From contig JAHFFU010000076.1 of assembly GCA_023247835.1 (NCBI GenBank), forward strand, positions 1-5,827: a stretch of DNA of 5,827 nt, given 5' to 3'. The translations under genes were made by a program, and so were the position numbers. A model generated the notes under the pieces. That model was not told where the DNA came from and did not search any database. It saw nothing but the letters and a program-made list of their open reading frames with translations. The stretch comes from Candidatus Bathyarchaeota archaeon. GTDB lineage: Archaea > Thermoproteota > Bathyarchaeia > 40CM-2-53-6 > FEN-987. Positions 5,452 to 5,827 of the stretch are shown piece by piece (within the stretch, counting starts at the first letter, position 1; each line of letters opens with the position of its first letter).

Positions 5452-5827
5452 ATGGGCGGGACACTCAGAGCCATGACAGTCCCGAGAAGAACCGTCAAGA
5501 AAATGATGGTTCCTATCATTTTTTCAGTTTTTGTGGCCGTCAGAATTGTAGCGCTGCTAGTGCCGATTCCAGTTATTGTAGGCTATGGGGACGCTGGCTA
5601 CTACGTCTCCGCTGGGACAGCATACGTGGGTGGTGCTTTGCCCGATTCTGTTAATCCTGAGCACCCTCCGTTGGCGAAATACATAATCGGGTTCTTCAGT
5701 GTCTACCTTGGCAACGCCTCTTTCGCGTCCCTATTATTCGGATTTTTGGCCGCCATCGCCGCATTCCTCCTGTCTAGAAGGCTAACTTCGAAGTTGCAAC
5801 GGGCCGCGGCCACCGTGTGGTTGCTGG
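5452..5827 (+). CDS. GT-C / PMT-like membrane glycosyltransferase (partial, N-terminal part)
   Basis: N-terminal 125 residues of a polytopic glycosyltransferase related to dolichyl-phosphate-mannose protein mannosyltransferases (PMT/GT39, ArnT-like). These use a lipid-phosphate sugar donor and act on the outer face of the membrane. A basic N-terminus leads to a first membrane helix (about 19-43). The first external loop has GYGDAGYYVSAGTAY (44-58), with D47 as the likely catalytic acid, and NPEHPPLAKYIIG (68-80), the typical E-H-P-P-L motif before the second helix; another hydrophobic stretch follows at about 88-107. The frame runs off the right edge, and full-length members usually have several hundred residues. 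The start is uncertain: ATG 5452, ATG 5473 and GTG 5407 are all in frame and none has a good ribosome site. It could glycosylate pilins or surface-layer proteins, or build a glycolipid; the acceptor is unknown. Confidence 0.85.
   Translation, partial: MGGTLRAMTVPRRTVKKMMVPIIFSVFVAVRIVALLVPIPVIVGYGDAGYYVSAGTAYVGGALPDSVNPEHPPLAKYIIGFFSVYLGNASFASLLFGFLAAIAAFLLSRRLTSKLQRAAATVWLL

Overview
The window looks archaeal, probably from the TACK side (Thaumarchaeota/Bathyarchaeia-like). The reasons are an ArlI/GspE2-type secretion ATPase with an archaeal N-terminal domain, prepilins with class III signal peptides of the archaeal A|VSTxIG form, short Shine-Dalgarno leaders with GTG and TTG starts, and a GT-C (PMT-like) glycosyltransferase. 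The phylum is inferred from the general look of the proteins and was not tested by a search. Base composition is about even in GC and AT and shows no obvious break along the window.

Most of the window (about 4558 down to 1) is one compact minus-strand operon for a type IV pilus-like machine. In transcription order it holds a small winged-helix-like protein (4558-4328), the assembly ATPase (4323-2683), two separate TadC/GspF-type membrane platform proteins (2680-1718 and 1714-833), and two prepilin-like proteins (793-317 and 303 to beyond the left edge). The first four genes are separated by 2 to 4 bases. The only larger internal gap (39 bases) lies before the first pilin and holds a short inverted repeat and a strong ribosome binding site. 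The ATPase powers assembly, the two platform proteins form the inner-membrane base, and the pilins form the filament or its minor components. No prepilin peptidase is visible.

Bases 4559-4863 are a divergent non-coding region with candidate promoter elements. It contains a perfect 7-base inverted repeat that overlaps a TATA-like element in front of the pilus operon. On the plus strand follow a small exported, membrane-anchored protein of unknown function with two C-x4-C pairs (4864-5322), then the N-terminal part of a GT-C glycosyltransferase cut by the right edge (from about 5452).

No RNA genes, CRISPR arrays, mobile elements or clear terminators were seen. The window is best read as an archaeal pilus locus of the two-platform-protein (Epd/Tad-like) design, with a possible dedicated regulator and a possible glycosylation neighbour.
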